Source: Sympetrum striolatum | Taxonomy: Eukaryota > Arthropoda > Insecta > Odonata > Libellulidae | Assembly: GCA_947579665.1 (NCBI GenBank) | Contig: CANPUZ010000074.1 | Span: 248,001 to 312,000 of the forward strand | Direction: 5' to 3' | DNA length: 64,000 nt | Part shown: one piece after another, positions 21,916 through 33,267 of the stretch | Numbering within the stretch: position 1 is the first letter of the stretch | How the letters are laid out: every line of letters begins with the position of its first letter | Program-made: the position numbers and the translations under genes | Notes under the pieces: model-generated | Database searches by the model: none | Seen by the model: the letters and a program-made list of their open reading frames with translations, nothing else | What the model was told of the DNA's origin: nothing

Positions 21916-24624
21916 TTTTTTGAATAATGGTCGAAAAATCAACGAAAAAGGATGATTTTAGCAAAATTTCGCAAATTATGCTCTTTTTGTCCATAATTTT
22001 TGTCATTTTCTTGAAGTATAATCGAAAAAAGCAACGAAAACTGATAATTTTAACGAATTTTCAATTTTTATCCCCTATTTTTCCTTCATCTTCGTCATTT
22101 TCTTGAATAATGATCGAAAAAAGCAACGAAAACGGATACTTTTAGCAAGCTTTCAAATTTTATCCTCTTTTTTCCTTAATTTTCGTCATATTCTTGAATT
22201 ATGATCGAAAAAAGCAACGAAAAAGGCTAATTTTAGCGAAATTTCAATTTTTATCGCCATTTTTTCCTTCATTATCGTCATTTTCTTGAATAATGATCGA
22301 AAAAATCAACGAAAAAGGATAATTTTAGCCAAATTTTTTTAATTTATTGCCTTTTGCTACTTAATTTTCGTCATTTTCATGAATAATGATCGAAAAAAGC
22401 AACGAAAAAAGATAATTTTAGCGAAATTTCATTTCTTATCCGCTTTTTTTTCCTTCATTTTCTTGATTTATGATCGAATGAATTAACGAGAAAGGATAAT
22501 GTAAGCGAAATTACAATTTTACCCCCCTTTTTTCTTTAATTTTCGTCATTTTCTTGAAAAATGATCGAAACAATCAACGAAAAAGGATAATGTTACCGAA
22601 ATTTCAATTTTACCCCCTTTTTTTCTTTAATTTTCGTCATTTTCTTGAATTATGATCGAAAAAATCAACGAAAAAGGATAATTTTAGCGAAATTTTAATT
22701 TTTATCCATTTTTTTTCCTTCATTTTCGTCATTTTCTTGAATAATTACCGAAAAAAGCAACGAAAAGGGATACTTTTAGCAAGCTTTCAAATTTTATCCT
22801 CTTTTTTTCCTTAATTTTCGTCATATTCTTGAATTATGATCGAAAAAAGCAACGAAAAAGGATAATTTTAGTGAAATTTCAATTTTTATCGCCATTTTTT
22901 CCTTCATTATCGTCATTTTCTTGAATGATGATCGAAAAAATCAACGAAAGAGGATAATTTTAGCCAAATGTTTTTAATTTATTGCCTTTTGTTACTTAAT
23001 TCTCGTCATTTTTCTTGAATAATGATCGGAAAAAGCAACGAAAAAGGATAATTATAGCGAAATTTCATTTTTTATCCGCTTTTTTTTCCTTCATTTTCTT
23101 GAATTATGATCGAATGAATTAACGAAAAAGGATAATGTAAGCGAAATTTCAATTTTACCCCCTTGTTTTCTTTTATTTTCGTCATTTTCATGAATTATTA
23201 TCGAAAAAAGCAACGAAAACGGATAATTTTAGCGAAATTTCAGAATTATTCCCGTTTTTTTCCTTCATCTTCGTCATTTTCTTGAATAATGATCGAAAAA
23301 ATCAACGAAAAAGGATCATTTTAGCCAAATTCTTTTAATTTATTGCCTTTTGTTGCTTAATTTTCGTCATTTTCATGAATAATGATTGATAAAAGCAACG
23401 AAAACGGATAATTATAGCGAAATTTCAATTTTTATCCCCTTTTTTGCCTTAATTCTCGTCATTTTTCTTGAATAATGATCGAAAAAAGCAACGAAAAAGG
23501 ATAATTTTAGCGAAATTTCAAATTTTATCCCCTCTTTTTCCTTAATTTTCGTCATTTTCTTGAATAATGATCGAAAAAAGCAACGAAAACAGATAATTTT
23601 AGCGTAATTTCAATTTTTATCACCTTTTTTTCCTTCATATTCTTGAATAATGATCGAAAAAAGCAACGAAAACGGATACTTATAGCAAGCTTTCAAATTT
23701 TATCCTCTTTTTTTCCTTAATTTTCGTCATATTCTTGAATTATGATCGAAAAAATCAACGAAAAAGGATAATTTTAGCCAAATTCTTTTAATTTATTGCC
23801 TTTTGATACTTACTTTTCGTCATTTTCATGAATAATGATCGAAAAAATCAACTTAAAAGGATGATTTTAGTAAAATTTCGCATTTTATGCCCTTTTTTTC
23901 CATAATTTTCGTCATTTTCTTGAATTATAATCGAAAAAAGCAACGAAAACTGATAATTTTAATGAATTTTCAATTTTTATCCTCTATTTTTCCTTCATCT
24001 TCGTCATTTTCTTGAATAATGATCGAAAAAAGCAACGAAAAAAGATAACTTTTGCGAAATTTCATTTTTTATCCGCTTTTTTTTCCTTCATTTTCTAGAA
24101 TTATGATCGAATGAATTAACTAAAAAGGATAATGTAAACGAAATTTCAATTTTACCCCCTTTTTTTCTTTAATTTTCGTAATTTTCTTGAATTATGATCT
24201 AAAAAAAGCAACGAAAACGGATAATTTTAGCGAAATTTCTGATTTTATCCCCTTTTTTTCCTTCATTTTCGTCATTTTCTTGAATAATGATCGATAAAAT
24301 CATCGAAAAAGGATCATTTTAGCAAAATTTCGCATTTTATGCCCTTTTTTCCATTCTTTTCGTCATTTTCTTGAATTATAATCGAAAAAAGCAACGAAAA
24401 CTGATAATTTTAACGAATTTTCAATTTTTATCCCCTATTTTTCCTTCATAATCGTCATTTTCTTGAATAAGGATCGAAAAAATCAACGAAAAAGGATTAT
24501 TTTAGCCAAATTCTTTTAATTTATTGCCTTTTGTTATTTACTTTTCGTCATTTTCATGAATAATGATCGAAAAAAGCAATGAAAACGGATAGTTTTAGCA
24601 AAATTTAAATTTTGTCCCCTTTTT
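21916..24624 (+). repeat. satB: divergent ~91-bp satellite between the two elements
   Basis: About 29 direct tandem monomers of 91-93 bases with occasional shorter ones (84). Landmarks are TTCGTCATTTTCTTGAAT, AATGATCGAAAAAAGCAACG, GGATAATTTTAGCG and a C-rich TTTATCCCC ahead of the T run. It aligns with satA over the whole monomer. The ATAATTTTAGCGAAATTTC part is almost unchanged, while the satA TATCGAGATTTGACC part is replaced by a CTTGAATAATGATC type. Monomers differ from one another more than satA monomers do, so the array looks older or less homogenised. A variant with AATTTATTGCCTTTTG recurs at about 22341, 22976, 23337, 23790 and 24518, and a GATCGAATGAATTAAC variant at about 22472, 23108 and 24105. 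No coding potential seen. Confidence 0.92.
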
Positions 24625-24655
24625 ACTTTCTCCATATACGAAGTATAGAGAAAGT
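24625..24655. repeat. 5' terminal hairpin of element copy B
   Basis: Same 31-base structure as in copy A: ACTTTCTC and GAGAAAGT outer arms, TATAC/GTATA inner arms and a GAA loop. It starts directly after a T5 run of satB. Confidence 0.85.
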
Positions 24656-24750
24656 ATTGTTTTCATGAAAAAATTCGACTTCGAGATTTCAACGGAAATA
24701 CATGTTTTGGGGTCCCTAGAACACGATTTGACCATTTTCGGAATGATGTC

Positions 24751-24753
24751 TGT

Positions 24754-24804
<51 letters not shown>

Positions 24805-24810
24805 TGTGTG
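24751..24810 (+). repeat. (GT)n microsatellite in element copy B
   Basis: About 60 bases of GT with two TATG interruptions in the same relative outer positions as in copy A. The central part is shorter by about 30 bases. Confidence 0.97.
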
Positions 24811-24813
24811 ATA

Positions 24814-25130
24814 GTGGGCGCTCTAACGTGAAAACTATTAGTCGTATCAATACCAAACTTCATATATAGTAGTGGTGTGTGTGCTGTCAGAGTTGATTAG
24901 TTTTTGGAGAAAATCGGTCAACCGGAAGTCGAGCTTTATTGATTAAAGCTCATTTCCGGTTTTCAAAATATCTCCATAAATATGATATATACGTATATTG
25001 TATTACTTATAAAAGTTTTAGATACTGTAATTTACTATGTCTTTTGTATTTAATATATTTTTGTATCTGCGGTTGATTAGGAGTTATTCGTGAAATACTG
25101 ATAAACCGGAAGAAGATGATTATGTACTTT
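24814..25130 (+). repeat. core repeat 1 of element copy B (317 bp)
   Basis: Starts GTGGGCGCTCTAAC and has the same 317-base spacing to the next copy as in element A. Contains AACCGGAAGTCGAGCT and the facing TTTCCGGTTTTC arm. Confidence 0.88.
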
Positions 25131-25447
25131 GTGGGCGCTCTAACATAAAAACTAATTGTCGGATCAACACCAAATTTCATAAATTGTACTTTTATTACAG
25201 TCGTTATAGTTGATTAGTTTTTGGAGTAAATCGGTCAACCGAAAGTTGAGCTTCATCCTTCAAAGCTTATTTCCGGTTTTCAAAATATCTCCATAAATAT
25301 GATATTTAGGTATATACTATTATTTATAAATGTTTTAGAAAATGTAATTTACTATAACTTTTGTTTGTAACATATTTTTGTATCACTGATTGTTAAGGAG
25401 TTATTCATGAAATACTGATAAACCGGAAGTTGCTGATTATGTACTTT
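25131..25447 (+). repeat. core repeat 2 of element copy B (317 bp)
   Basis: Second core repeat, ending where a degraded third copy (TTGGGCTCTATGG) begins. One arm has changed from AACCGGAAG to AACCGAAAG, so the local stem is weaker here than in copy A. Confidence 0.85.
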
Positions 25448-25625
25448 TTGGGCTCTATGGGAGAAAGGCCAAATTCATCTTTTTTCATCGAGCATGTCCC
25501 GAAAAACATTATTTATAATGTTTGTGACGTAAAAGATAATAATATATAAAGTAATCACACATCTTCCAAGTTTAGATGGAATATAGAGTTCGAAATTACT
25601 GTCGTAGATAAATATTTACATCTTA

Positions 25626-25659
25626 TATATGGAGAAAGTCATGTGCTGGCCACATCAGA
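25626..25659. repeat. right inverted repeat and 3' hairpin of element copy B
   Basis: TATATGGAGAAAGT at 25626-25639 is followed by the same 20-base tail as copy A, including ATGTG/CACAT (25641-25655). The element ends CAGA, followed by T6 of satA. The identical end point in both copies defines the 3' terminus. Confidence 0.8.
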
Positions 25660-25904
25660 TTTTTTCCCTTGATTTTCCTTAGTTTATCGAGATTTGACCG
25701 AAAAAAGCAAGAAAAACGAATAATATTAGCGAAATATCAATTTTTATCCTCTTTTTTTCCCTTAATTTTCCTTATTTTATCGAGATTTGACCGAAAAAAG
25801 CATGAAAAACGAATAATTTTATCGAAATTTCAATTTTTATCATCTTTTTTCCCTTGATTTTCCGTATTTTATCGAGATTTGACGGAAAAAAGCAAGAAAA
25901 ACGA

Positions 25905-26900
25905 ATTATTTTAGCGAAATTTCAATTTTTATCCTCTTTTTTTCCCTTAATTAATCGAGATTTAACCGAAAAAAGCAAAGAAACGAATAATTATAGCGAA
26001 ATTTCAATTTTTTTCTTCTTTTTTTCCCTTAATTTTCCTTATTTTATCGAGATTTGACCGAAAAAAGCAAGAAAAACGAATAATTTTATCGAAATTTCAA
26101 TTTTTATCATCTATTTTCCCTTGATTTTCCTTATTTTATCGAGATTTGACCGAAAAAAGCAAGAAAAACGAATAATTTTAGCGAAATATCAATTTTTATC
26201 CTCTTTTTTTCCCTTAATTTTCCTTATTTTATCGAGATTTGACCAAAAAGAGCAAGAAAAACGAATAATTTCAGCGAAATTTCAATTTTTTTCATCTTTT
26301 TTTCCCTTAATTTTCCTTATTTTATCGAGATTTGACCGAAAAAAGCAAGAAAAACGAATAATTTTAGCGAAATTTTAATTTTTTTCCTCTTTTTTTCCCT
26401 TAATTTCCTTATTTTATCGAGATTTGGCCGAAAAAAGCAAGTAAAACGAATAATTTTTGCGAACTTTTAATTTTTTTCCTCTTTTTTCCCCTTAATTTTC
26501 CTTATTTTATCGAGATTTGACTGAAAAAAGCAAGAAAAACGAATAATATTAGCGAAATTTCAATTTTTTTCCACTTTTTTTCCCTTAATTTTCCTTATTT
26601 TATCGAGATTTGGCCGAAAAAAGCAAGTAAAACGAATAATTTTTGCGAAATTTTAATTTTTTTCCTCTTTTTTCCCCTTAATTTTCCTTATTTTATCGAG
26701 ATTTGACTGAAAAAAGCAAGAAAAACGAATAATTTTAGCGAAATTTCAATTTTTTTCCACTTTTTTTCCCTTAATTTTCCTTATTTTATCGAGATTTGAC
26801 CGAAAAAAGCAAGAAAAACGAATAATTTTAGCAAAATATCAATTTTTATCATCTTTCTTCCCTTGATTTTCCTTATTTTATCGAGATTTGACCGAAAAAG
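25905..26900 (+). repeat. satA segment matching 19425-20420 across the insertion
   Basis: Follows the left-flank series at an offset of 6479. It shares the short monomer with the unusual GCAAAGAAACG, CATCTATTTTCCC, TTGACCAAAAAGAGC, AATAATATTAGCG and paired TTTGGCC monomers. The two flanks of the composite insertion are therefore themselves copies of one higher-order unit; the insertion lies near the boundary between the copies. Confidence 0.75.
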
Positions 26901-27775
26901 GCAAGAAAAACGAATAATTTTATCGAAATTTCAATTTTTATCATCTTTTTTCCCTTGATTTTCCTTATTTTATCGAGATTTGACCGAAAAAAGCAAGAAA
27001 TACGAATAATTTTAGCGAAATATCAATTTTTATCCTCTTTTTTTCCCTTAATTTTCCTTATTTTATCGAGATTTGACCGAAAAGAGCAAGAAAAACGAAT
27101 AATTTTAGCGAAATTTCAATTTTTTTCATCTTTTTTTCCCTTAATTTTCCTTATTTTATCGAGATTTGACCGAAAAAAGCAAGAAAAACGAATAAATTTA
27201 TCGAAATTTCAATTTTTATCATCTTTTTTACCTTGATTTTCCTTATTTTATCGAGATTTGACCGAAAAAAGCAAGAAAAACGAATAATTTTAGCGAAATA
27301 TCAATTTTCATCCTCTTTTTTTACCTTAATTTTCCTTATTTTATCGAGATTTGACCGAAAAGAGCAAGAAAAACGAATAATTTTAGCGAAATTTCAATTT
27401 TTTCCTCTTTTTTTCCCTTAATTTTCCTTATTTTATCGAGATTTGGCCGAAAAAAGCAAGTAAAACGAATAATTTTAGCGAAATTTCAATTTTTTTCCTC
27501 TTTTTTCCCCTTAATTTTCCTTATTTTATCGAGATTTGACCGAAAAAAGCAAGAAAAACGAATAATTTTATCGAAATTTCAATTTCTATCCTCTTCTTTT
27601 CCCTTAATTTTCCTTATTTTATCGAGATTTGACCAAAAAAAGGAAGAAAAACGAATAATTTTAGCGATATTTCAATTTTTTTCCACTTTTTTCCCTTAAT
27701 TTTCCTTATTTTATCGAGATTTGACCGAAAAAAGCAAGAAAAACGAATAATTTTAGCAAAATATCAATTTTTATC

Positions 27776-30700
27776 ATCTTTTTTCCCTTGATTGTCCTTA
27801 TTTTATCGAGATTTGACCGAAAAAAGCAAGAAAAACAAATAATTTTATCGAAATTTCAATTTTTATCATCTTTTTTTCCTTGATTTTCCTTATTTTATCG
27901 AGATTTGACCGAAAAAAGCAAGAAAAACGAATAATTTTAGCGAAATATAATATATTTTATCCTCTTTTTTTCCCTTAATTTTCCTTATTTTATCAAGATT
28001 TGACCGAAAAAAGCAAGTAAAACGAATAATTTTAGCGAAATTTCAATTTTTTTCCCTTAATTTTCCTTATTTTATCGAGATTTGACCGAAAAAAGCAAGA
28101 AAAACAAATAATTTTAGCAAAATATCAATTTTTATCATCTTTTTTCCCTTGATTGTCCTTATTTTATCGAGATTTGACCGAAAAAAGCAAGAAAAACAAA
28201 TAATTTTATCGAAATTTCAATTTTTATCATCTTTTTTTCCTTGATTTTCCTTGTTTTATCGAGATTTGACCGAAAAAAGCAAGAAAAACGAATAATTTTA
28301 GCGAAATATAATAATTTTTATCCTCTTTTTTTCCCTTAATTTTCCTTATTTTATCAAGATTTGACCGAAAAGAGCAAGTTAAACGAATAATTTTAGCGAA
28401 ATTTCAATTTTTTTCAATTAATTTTCCTTATTTTATCGAGATTTGACCAAAAAAAGCAATAAAAACGAATAATTTTATCGAAATTTCAATTTTTATCATC
28501 TTTTTTCCCTTGATTTTCCTTATTTTATCGAGATTTGACCGAAAAAAGCAAGAAAAACGAATAATTTTAGCGAAATATCAATTTTTATCCTCTTTTTTTC
28601 CCTTAATTCTCCTTATTTTATCGAGATATGACCGAAAAAAGCAAGAAAAACGAATAATTTTATCGAAATTTCAATTTTTATCATCTTTTTTCCCTTGATT
28701 TTCCTTATTTTATCGATATTTGACCGAAAAAAGCAAGAAAAACGAATAATTTTAGCGAAATTTCAATTTTTTTCCTCTTTTTTCCCCTTAATTTTCCTTA
28801 TTTTATCGAGATTTGACCGAAAAAAGCAAGAAAAACGAATAATTTTATCGAAATTTCAATTTCTATCCTCTTCTTTTCCCTTAATTTTCCTTATTTTATC
28901 GAGATTTGACCAAAAAAAGGAAGAAAAACGAATAATTTTAGCGAAATTTCAATTTTTTTCCACTTTTTTTTTCTTAATTTTCCTTATTTTATCGAGATTT
29001 GACCGAAAAAAGCAAGAAAAACGAATAATTTTAGCAAAATATCAATTTTTATCATCTTTTTTCCCTTGATTGTCCTTATTTTATCGAGATTTGACCGAAA
29101 AAAGCAAGAAAAACAAATAATTTTATCGAAATTTCAATTTTTATCATCTTTTTTTCCTTGATTTTCCTTATTTTATCGAGATTTGACCGAAAAAAGCAAG
29201 AAAAACGAATAATTTTAGCGAAATATAATATATTTTATCCTCTTTTTTTCCATTAATTTTCCTTATTTTATCAAGATTTGACCGAAAAAAGCAAGTAAAA
29301 CGAATAATTTTAGCGAAATTTCAATTTTTTTCCCTTAATTTTCCTTATTTTATCGAGATTTGACCGAAAAAAGCAAGAAAAACAAATAATTTTAGCAAAA
29401 TATCAATTTTTATCATCTTTTTTCCCTTGATTGTCCTTATTTTATCGAGATTTGACCGAAAAAAGCAAGAAAAACAAATAATTTTATCGAAATTTCAATT
29501 TTTATCATCTTTTTTTCCTTGATTTTCCTTGTTTTATCGAGATTTGACCGAAAAAAGCAAGAAAAACGAATAATTTTAGCGAAATATAATAATTTTTATC
29601 CTCTTTTTTTCCCTTAATTTTCCTTATTTTATCAAGATTTGACCGAAAAAAGCAAGTTAAACGAATAATTTTAGCGAAATTTCAATTTTTTTCCCTTAAT
29701 TTTCCTTATTTTATCGAGATTTGACCAAAAAAAGCAATAAAAACGAATAATTTTATTGAAATTTCAATTTTTATCATCTTTTTTCCCTTGATTTTCCTTA
29801 TTTTATCGAGATTTGACCGAAAAAAGCAAGAAAAACGAATAATTTTAGCGAAATATCAATTTTTATCCTCTTTTTTTCCCTTAATTCTCCTTATTTTATC
29901 GAGATATGACCGAAAAAAGCAAGAAAAACGAATAATTTTATCGAAATTTCAATTTTTATCATCTTTTTTCCCTTGATTTTCCTTATTTTATCGATATTTG
30001 ACCGAAAAAAGCAAGAAAAACGAATAATTTTAGCGAAATATCAATTTTTATCCTCTTTTTTTCCCTTAATTTTCCTTATTTTATCGAGATTTGACGGAAA
30101 AGAGCAAGAAAAACGAATAATTTCAGCGAAATTTCAATTTTTTTCCACTTTTTTTCCCTTAATTTTCCTTATTTTATCGAGATTTGACCGAAAAAAGCAA
30201 GAAAAACGAATAATTTTAGCAAAATATCAATTTTTATCATCTTTTTTCCCTTGATTGTCCTTATTTTATCGAGATTTGACCGAAAAAAGCAAGAAAAACA
30301 AATAATTTTATCGAAATTTCAATTTTTATCATCTTTTTTTCCTTGATTTTCCTTATTTTATCGAGATTTGACCGAAAAAAGCAAGAAAAACGAATAATTT
30401 TAGCGAAATATAATATATTTTATCCTCTTTTTTTCCATTAATTTTCCTTATTTTATCAAGATTTGACTTAAAAAAGCAAGTAAAACGAATAATTTTAGCG
30501 AAATTTCAATTTTTTTCCCTTAATTTTCCTTATTTTATCGAGATTTGACCGAAAAAAGCAAGAAAAACAAATAATTTTAGCAAAATATCAATTTTTATCA
30601 TCTTTTTTCCCTTGATTGTCCTTATTTTATCGAGATTTGACCGAAAAAAGCAAGAAAAACAAATAATTTTATCGAAATTTCAATTTTTATCATCTTTTTT

Positions 30701-31415
30701 TCCTTGATTTTCCTTGTTTTATCGAGATTTGACCGAAAAAAGCAAGAAAAACGAATAATTTTAGCGAAATATAATAATTTTTATCCTCTTTTTTTCCCTT
30801 AATTTTCCTTATTTTATCAAGATTTGACCGAAAAAAGCAAGTTAAACGAATAATTTTAGCGAAATTTCAATTTTTTTCCCTTAATTTTCCTTATTTTATC
30901 GAGATTTGACCAAAAAAAGCAATAAAAACGAATAATTTTATTGAAATTTCAATTTTTATCATCTTTTTTCCCTTGATTTTCCTTATTTTATCGAGATTTG
31001 ACCGAAAAAAGCAAGAAAAACGAATAATTTTAGCGAAATATCAATTTTTATCCTCTTTTTTTCCCTTAATTCTCCTTATTTTATCGAGATATGACCGAAA
31101 AAAGCAAGAAAAACGAATAATTTTATCGAAATTTCAATTTTTATCATCTTTTTTCCCTTGATTTTCCTTATTTTATCGATATTTGACCGAAAAAAGCAAG
31201 AAAAACGAATAATTTTAGCGAAATATCAATTTTTATCCTCTTTTTTTCCCTTAATTTTCCTTATTTTATCGAGATTTGACGGAAAAGAGCAAGAAAAACG
31301 AATAATTTCAGCGAAATTTCAATTTTTTTCCTCTTTTTTTCCCTTAATTTTCCTTATTTTATCGAGATTTGACCGAAAAAAGCAAGAAAAACGAATAATT
31401 TTAGCGAAATTTTAA
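27776..31415 (+). repeat. satA higher-order repeat H4 (about 1.2-1.3 kb, three copies)
   Basis: Equivalent monomers start at 28510, 29788 and 30973, offsets 1278 and 1185, which differ by exactly one 93-base monomer. Shared diagnostic variants are CCCTTGATTGTCC, AACAAATAATTTT, AAATATAATATATTTTATCC, AAATATAATAATTTTTATCC, TTTTTTTCCCTTAATT with the CCTC part missing, and TCGAGATATGACC. These variants are rare elsewhere in the window. Confidence 0.85.
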
Positions 31416-33267
31416 TTTTTTTCCTCTTTTTTTCCCTTAATTTTCCTTATTTTATCGAAATTTGGCCGACAAAAGCAAGTAAAACGAATAATTTTTGCGA
31501 AATTTAATTTTTTTCCTCTTTTTTCCCCTTAATTTTTTATATTTTATCGAGATTTGACCGAAAAAAGCAAGTAAAACGAATAATTTTTGCGAAATTTTAA
31601 TTTTTTTCCTCTTTTTTCCCCTTAATTTTCCTTATTTTATCGAGATTTGACTGAAAAAAGCAAGAAAAACGAATAATTTTAGCAAAATTTCAATTTTTTT
31701 CCACTTTTTTTCCCTTAATTTTCCTTATTTTATCGAGATTTGGCCGAAAAAAGCAAGTAAAACGAATAATTTTTGCGAAATTTTAATTTTTTTCCTCTTT
31801 TTTCCCCTTAATTTTCCTTATTTTATCGAGATTTGACTGAAAAAAGCAAGAAAAACGAATAATTTTAGCAAAATATCAATTTTTATCATCTTTCTTCCCT
31901 TGATTTTCCTTATTTTATCGAGATTTGACCGAAAAAGGCAAGAAAAACGAATAATTTTATCGAAATTTCAATTCTTATCATCTTTTTTCCCTTGATTTTC
32001 CTTATTTTATCGAGATTTGACCGAAAAAAGCAAGAAAAACGAATAATTTTAGCAAAATATCAATTTTTATCCTCTTTTTTCCCCTTAATTTTCCTTATTT
32101 TATCGAGATTTGACCGAAAAAAGCAAGAAAAACGAATAATTTTATCGAAATTTCAATTTTTATCATCTTTTTTCCCTTGATTTTCCTTATTTTATCGAGT
32201 TTTGACCGAAAAAAGCAAGAAAAACGAATAATTTTAGCAAAATATCAATTTTTATCCTCTTTTTTTCCCTTAATTTTCCATATTTTATCGAGATTTGACC
32301 GAAAAAAGCAAGAAAAACGAATAATTTTATCGAAATTTCAATTTTTATCATCTTTTTTCCCTTGATTTTCCTTATTTTATCGAGTTTTGACCGAAAAAAG
32401 CAAGAAAAACGAATAATTTTAGCGAAATATCAATTTTTATCCTCTTTTTTTCCCTTAATTTTCCTTATTTTATCGAGATTTGACCGAAAAAAGCAAGAAA
32501 AACGAATAATTTTAGCGAAATTTCAATTTTTTTCCTCTTTTTTTCCCTTAATTTTCCTTATTTTATCGAGATTTGACCGAAAAAAGCATGAAAAACGAAT
32601 AATTTTATCGATATTTCAATTTTTATCATCTTTTTTCCCTTGATTTTCCTTATTTTATCGAGATTTGACCGAAAAAAGCAAGAAAAACGAATAATTTTAG
32701 CGAAATATCAATTTTTATCCTCTTCTTTTCCCTTAATTTTCCTTACTTTATCGAGATTTGACCGAAAAAAGCAAGAAAAACGAATAACTTTAGCGAAATT
32801 TCAATTTTTTTCCTCTTTTTTTCCCTTAATTTTCCTTATTTGATCGAGATTTGACCGAAAAAAGCAAGAAAAACGAATAATTTTTGCGAAATTTCAATTT
32901 TTTTCCTCTTTTTTTCCCTTAATTTTCCATAGATTATCGAGATTTGACCGAAAAAAGCAAGAAAAACGAATAATTTTTGCGAAATTTCAATTTTTATCCT
33001 CTTTTTTTCCCTTAATAAATCGAGATTTAACCGAAAAGAGCAAGAAAACGAATAATTATAGCGAAATTTTGATTTTTTTCTTCATTTTTTCCCTTAATTA
33101 TCCTTATTTTATCGTGATTTGACCGAAAAAAGCAAGAAAAAATAATAATTTTAGCGAAATTTCAATTTTCATCCTCTTTTTTTCCCTTAATTAATCGAGA
33201 TTTAACCGAAAAAAGCAAGAAAACGAATAATTTTAGCAAGATATCAATTTTTATCCTCTTTTTTCCC

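Larger units (their letters stand above)
24625..25659 (+). mobile_element. Helentron-like non-autonomous element, copy B
   Basis: 1035-bp second copy in the same orientation as copy A, with the same parts in the same order: 5' hairpin at 24625-24655, (GT)n at 24751-24810, core repeats at 24814-25130 and 25131-25447, unique 3' segment, TATATGGAGAAAGT at 25626-25639 and the 20-base hairpin tail. The left 120 bases differ from copy A at only a few positions; the core repeats differ more. It is shorter mainly because of the shorter GT tract and the loss of a GCGCTCTGGG-like stretch where the third core repeat begins. Left flank is satB (CCCC plus T5); right flank is satA (T6 then CCCTTGATTTTCC). 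No credible coding frame. Confidence 0.65.
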
